DNA from: Xanthostigma xanthostigma
Lineage: Eukaryota; Arthropoda; Insecta; Raphidioptera; Raphidiidae
Assembly (NCBI GenBank): GCA_963575645.1
Contig: OY754469.1
Coordinates: 40,630,753 to 40,694,752 of the forward strand
DNA length: 64,000 nt
Reading direction: 5' to 3'
The notes below the pieces were generated by a model. It was not told the DNA's origin, did not search any database, and saw only the letters and a list, made by a program, of their open reading frames with translations. Shown piece by piece: positions 62,324 through 64,000 of the stretch. Position numbers and translations under genes: made by a program. Numbering within the stretch: the first letter of the stretch is position 1; each line of letters opens with the position of its first letter.

Positions 62324-62713
62324 TCAAATCTTTGATTAACGTCTGATTAGAACTCTTCAATAAATAAAATTATCGACCAATTTTTCTGACAACGTATTAA
62401 CAAAAAAATATATAATTAATACTTTAACATTTCGATCCGGATTTGGATCTTCTTCAGAACTGATCTAAAAAATAATTAATATTTAGTTTCTAATTAGTTT
62501 CTTTATAAAATTCCTTCAAAATTATTAATATCGAAATATTGAAAAAATAATATTTATAAAAAAACTAATTAGAAAATAAATATTAATTATTTTTTATATT
62601 TTTTAGATCAGTTCTGAAGAAGGTTGAAATCTAGATCGAAGCGTAATGTATTAATTATATATTTTTTTGTTAATATATTGTCTGAAAAATTGGTGAATAA
62701 TTTTTTTTATTGA
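62324..62713 (+). mobile_element. Foldback family F, complete copy with 12-13-bp duplication
   Basis: Flanks AAAAAAGAAATAA at 62311-62323 and 62713-62725. Unpaired end CAAATCTTTGATTAACG, then arms around a longer loop. The left arm, read in complement, has CTGAAGAAGATCC...GGATCGAAATG with complementary GATCC/GGATC. Confidence 0.8.
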
Positions 62714-63446
62714 AAAAAGAAATAAACTAATATAGGCAATTGGCCTACCGGTCTCGTTGGGTCCGGGCCTACCGGGAAAACTCCCAAAATCTCTGAGGGC
62801 CCATTCGCCCCTGGTCACATTTATTTTCATGCTTTAGTGAGTTTTATAAATCTGCGGCTTTTTTGACACGTTTAATAATTTTATACAAAACAACTAAACA
62901 ATAAAACGTCACATATTAAATGTTCAAAAGTTGAATATTAACAGAACAGCCAGGTGAATAAATTTGTTACTAACTAGTAACTACAAAACGTTCAGCTGAA
63001 CTGAATATAAACTTTCTAGAATATATAAAATAAGATACATTTGCGTTGATAAATTGTTTTTTAATTAATAAAACACTTTTTAACGAGTTGCATAAACATT
63101 ATTAAGGAAAATTAAATGTATAACTAAGTTTCTTTAATAATTTTTTGATACTTACGTATTATTCTATTTCACTACCTTAACACGAACAAACTTTATACAA
63201 AACTTTGTTTTGTTAGCCTACAGAAATATTTAATGTTTACAAAATATTATTCCCAAGGCGTTTCCAAAAAGTTTTCTTCGGAAAATCGGATATATTTTTT
63301 TGTTGATTTATCAGAAACTTTGTTTGTGCGTATCTATCTGTAGGTAGTTTTTATGTACATTAGAAACCTACATATCCATTGCCTGAACAAATCACAATTT
63401 GTACAATACACAGTTGATTCCTGCCAATTTTCATTTTATTAATGAC

Positions 63447-63925
63447 TAGTGGTCCGGTCCGGATTCGCCCGAATTTGTAGATTGCTACCATTTTTTCGTA
63501 TCGACGTTGCAAAATTGGTTTTCACAAAGTAAATTAGTAAAATTAATTAGTAAATTAGTTTAAATTTTGGATAATGTAAATCTAAAGAAAAAAGCATGTG
63601 TGTGTGTGTCTGCTCCGAAGCACGACTGGAATTTACTCCTTAGATACGCTGTGTAACGTATTCTATCTCAGTCTTTTGCACGTTAAATCCTACATATATA
63701 ATATAGGTATGTTAAAGTTATATGTTAAAGTTATATTTTTGTTAAATCTTTTAAATGGTGCATTGTAATTTTTAATGACTATGATAATGTTCAAATTTTA
63801 AACTGTGATTTAAAAAAAAAAAGATAATTCTTAATTTAAGTGATATTATATTGCATTTGTTCTGACGCTATTATACCTACTCTGGTTCTTAATAAAGATG
63901 CTATTCTATTCTATTCTATCTAAGT
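63447..63925 (+). repeat. RTE-like or SINE-like remnant with (TTCTA)n tail
   Basis: Starts ACTAGTGGTCCGGTCCGG, similar to the RTE remnant starts, and ends near AATAAAGATGC followed by ATTCT pentamers at 63901-63920. The interval 62730-63440 before it shows nothing clear. Confidence 0.45.
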
Positions 63926-63949
63926 TTGTCTCTAGACATATATACAAGA

Positions 63950-64000
63950 CTAGCGGTCTCGCTCGGTTTCACTCGAGTGCAAAAAAACGAACGGGGGAGG
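63950..64000 (+). mobile_element. RTE-like remnant cut by the window end
   Basis: CTAGCGGTCTCGCTCGG and the following bases match the start of the 40.5-kb copy. Confidence 0.55.

Overview
This is an AT-rich nuclear genome fragment from an insect. Intron-rich genes of insect type (Sbf, Rab33, DDX49 and a membrane-anchored UDP-glycosyltransferase) sit among a dense, layered population of DNA transposons, MITEs, foldback elements and retroelement remnants. All the gene models were assembled by hand from GT-AG splice sites and reading phase. The insect order cannot be fixed from sequence alone.

Layout. From 1 to about 4.3 kb there is no confident gene, only repeats and two doubtful exon-like pieces. 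From 4493 to 28678 (minus strand) lies a complete 26-exon Sbf/MTMR13-type gene. It encodes about 2044 residues: DENN module, SBF2 region, GRAM, catalytically dead myotubularin phosphatase, C1 and PH. Its introns hold at least a dozen transposable elements and one solo LTR. An 882-bp gap, probably a shared promoter, separates it from a head-to-head, complete four-exon Rab33-type GTPase gene (29561-30937, plus strand). Convergent to that is a complete five-exon DDX49/Dbp8-type DEAD-box helicase gene (32240-34541, minus strand). The interval 34.5-42.9 kb is repeats. A complete four-exon UDP-glycosyltransferase gene (521 residues, minus strand) spans 42960-47927, and a THAP-domain transposon relic lies antisense in its second intron. 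From 48 to 64 kb no host gene is visible and the DNA is almost wholly mobile-element derived.

How the genes relate. Sbf (a DENN-type Rab exchange factor and phosphoinositide-phosphatase scaffold) and Rab33 (a Golgi/autophagy GTPase) both act in membrane traffic and share an upstream region. DDX49 acts in nucleolar pre-rRNA processing. The UGT acts in the ER on small lipophilic compounds. Nothing suggests the four form one pathway.

The most informative part is the transposon record. Several insertions are dated against each other by exact target-site duplications. There are hAT-type elements with 8-bp duplications, TTAA-flanked piggyBac-like foldbacks, TA-flanked pogo/Tigger MITEs, and an unusual foldback family with 12-13-bp duplications whose arms carry a hammerhead-like core motif.
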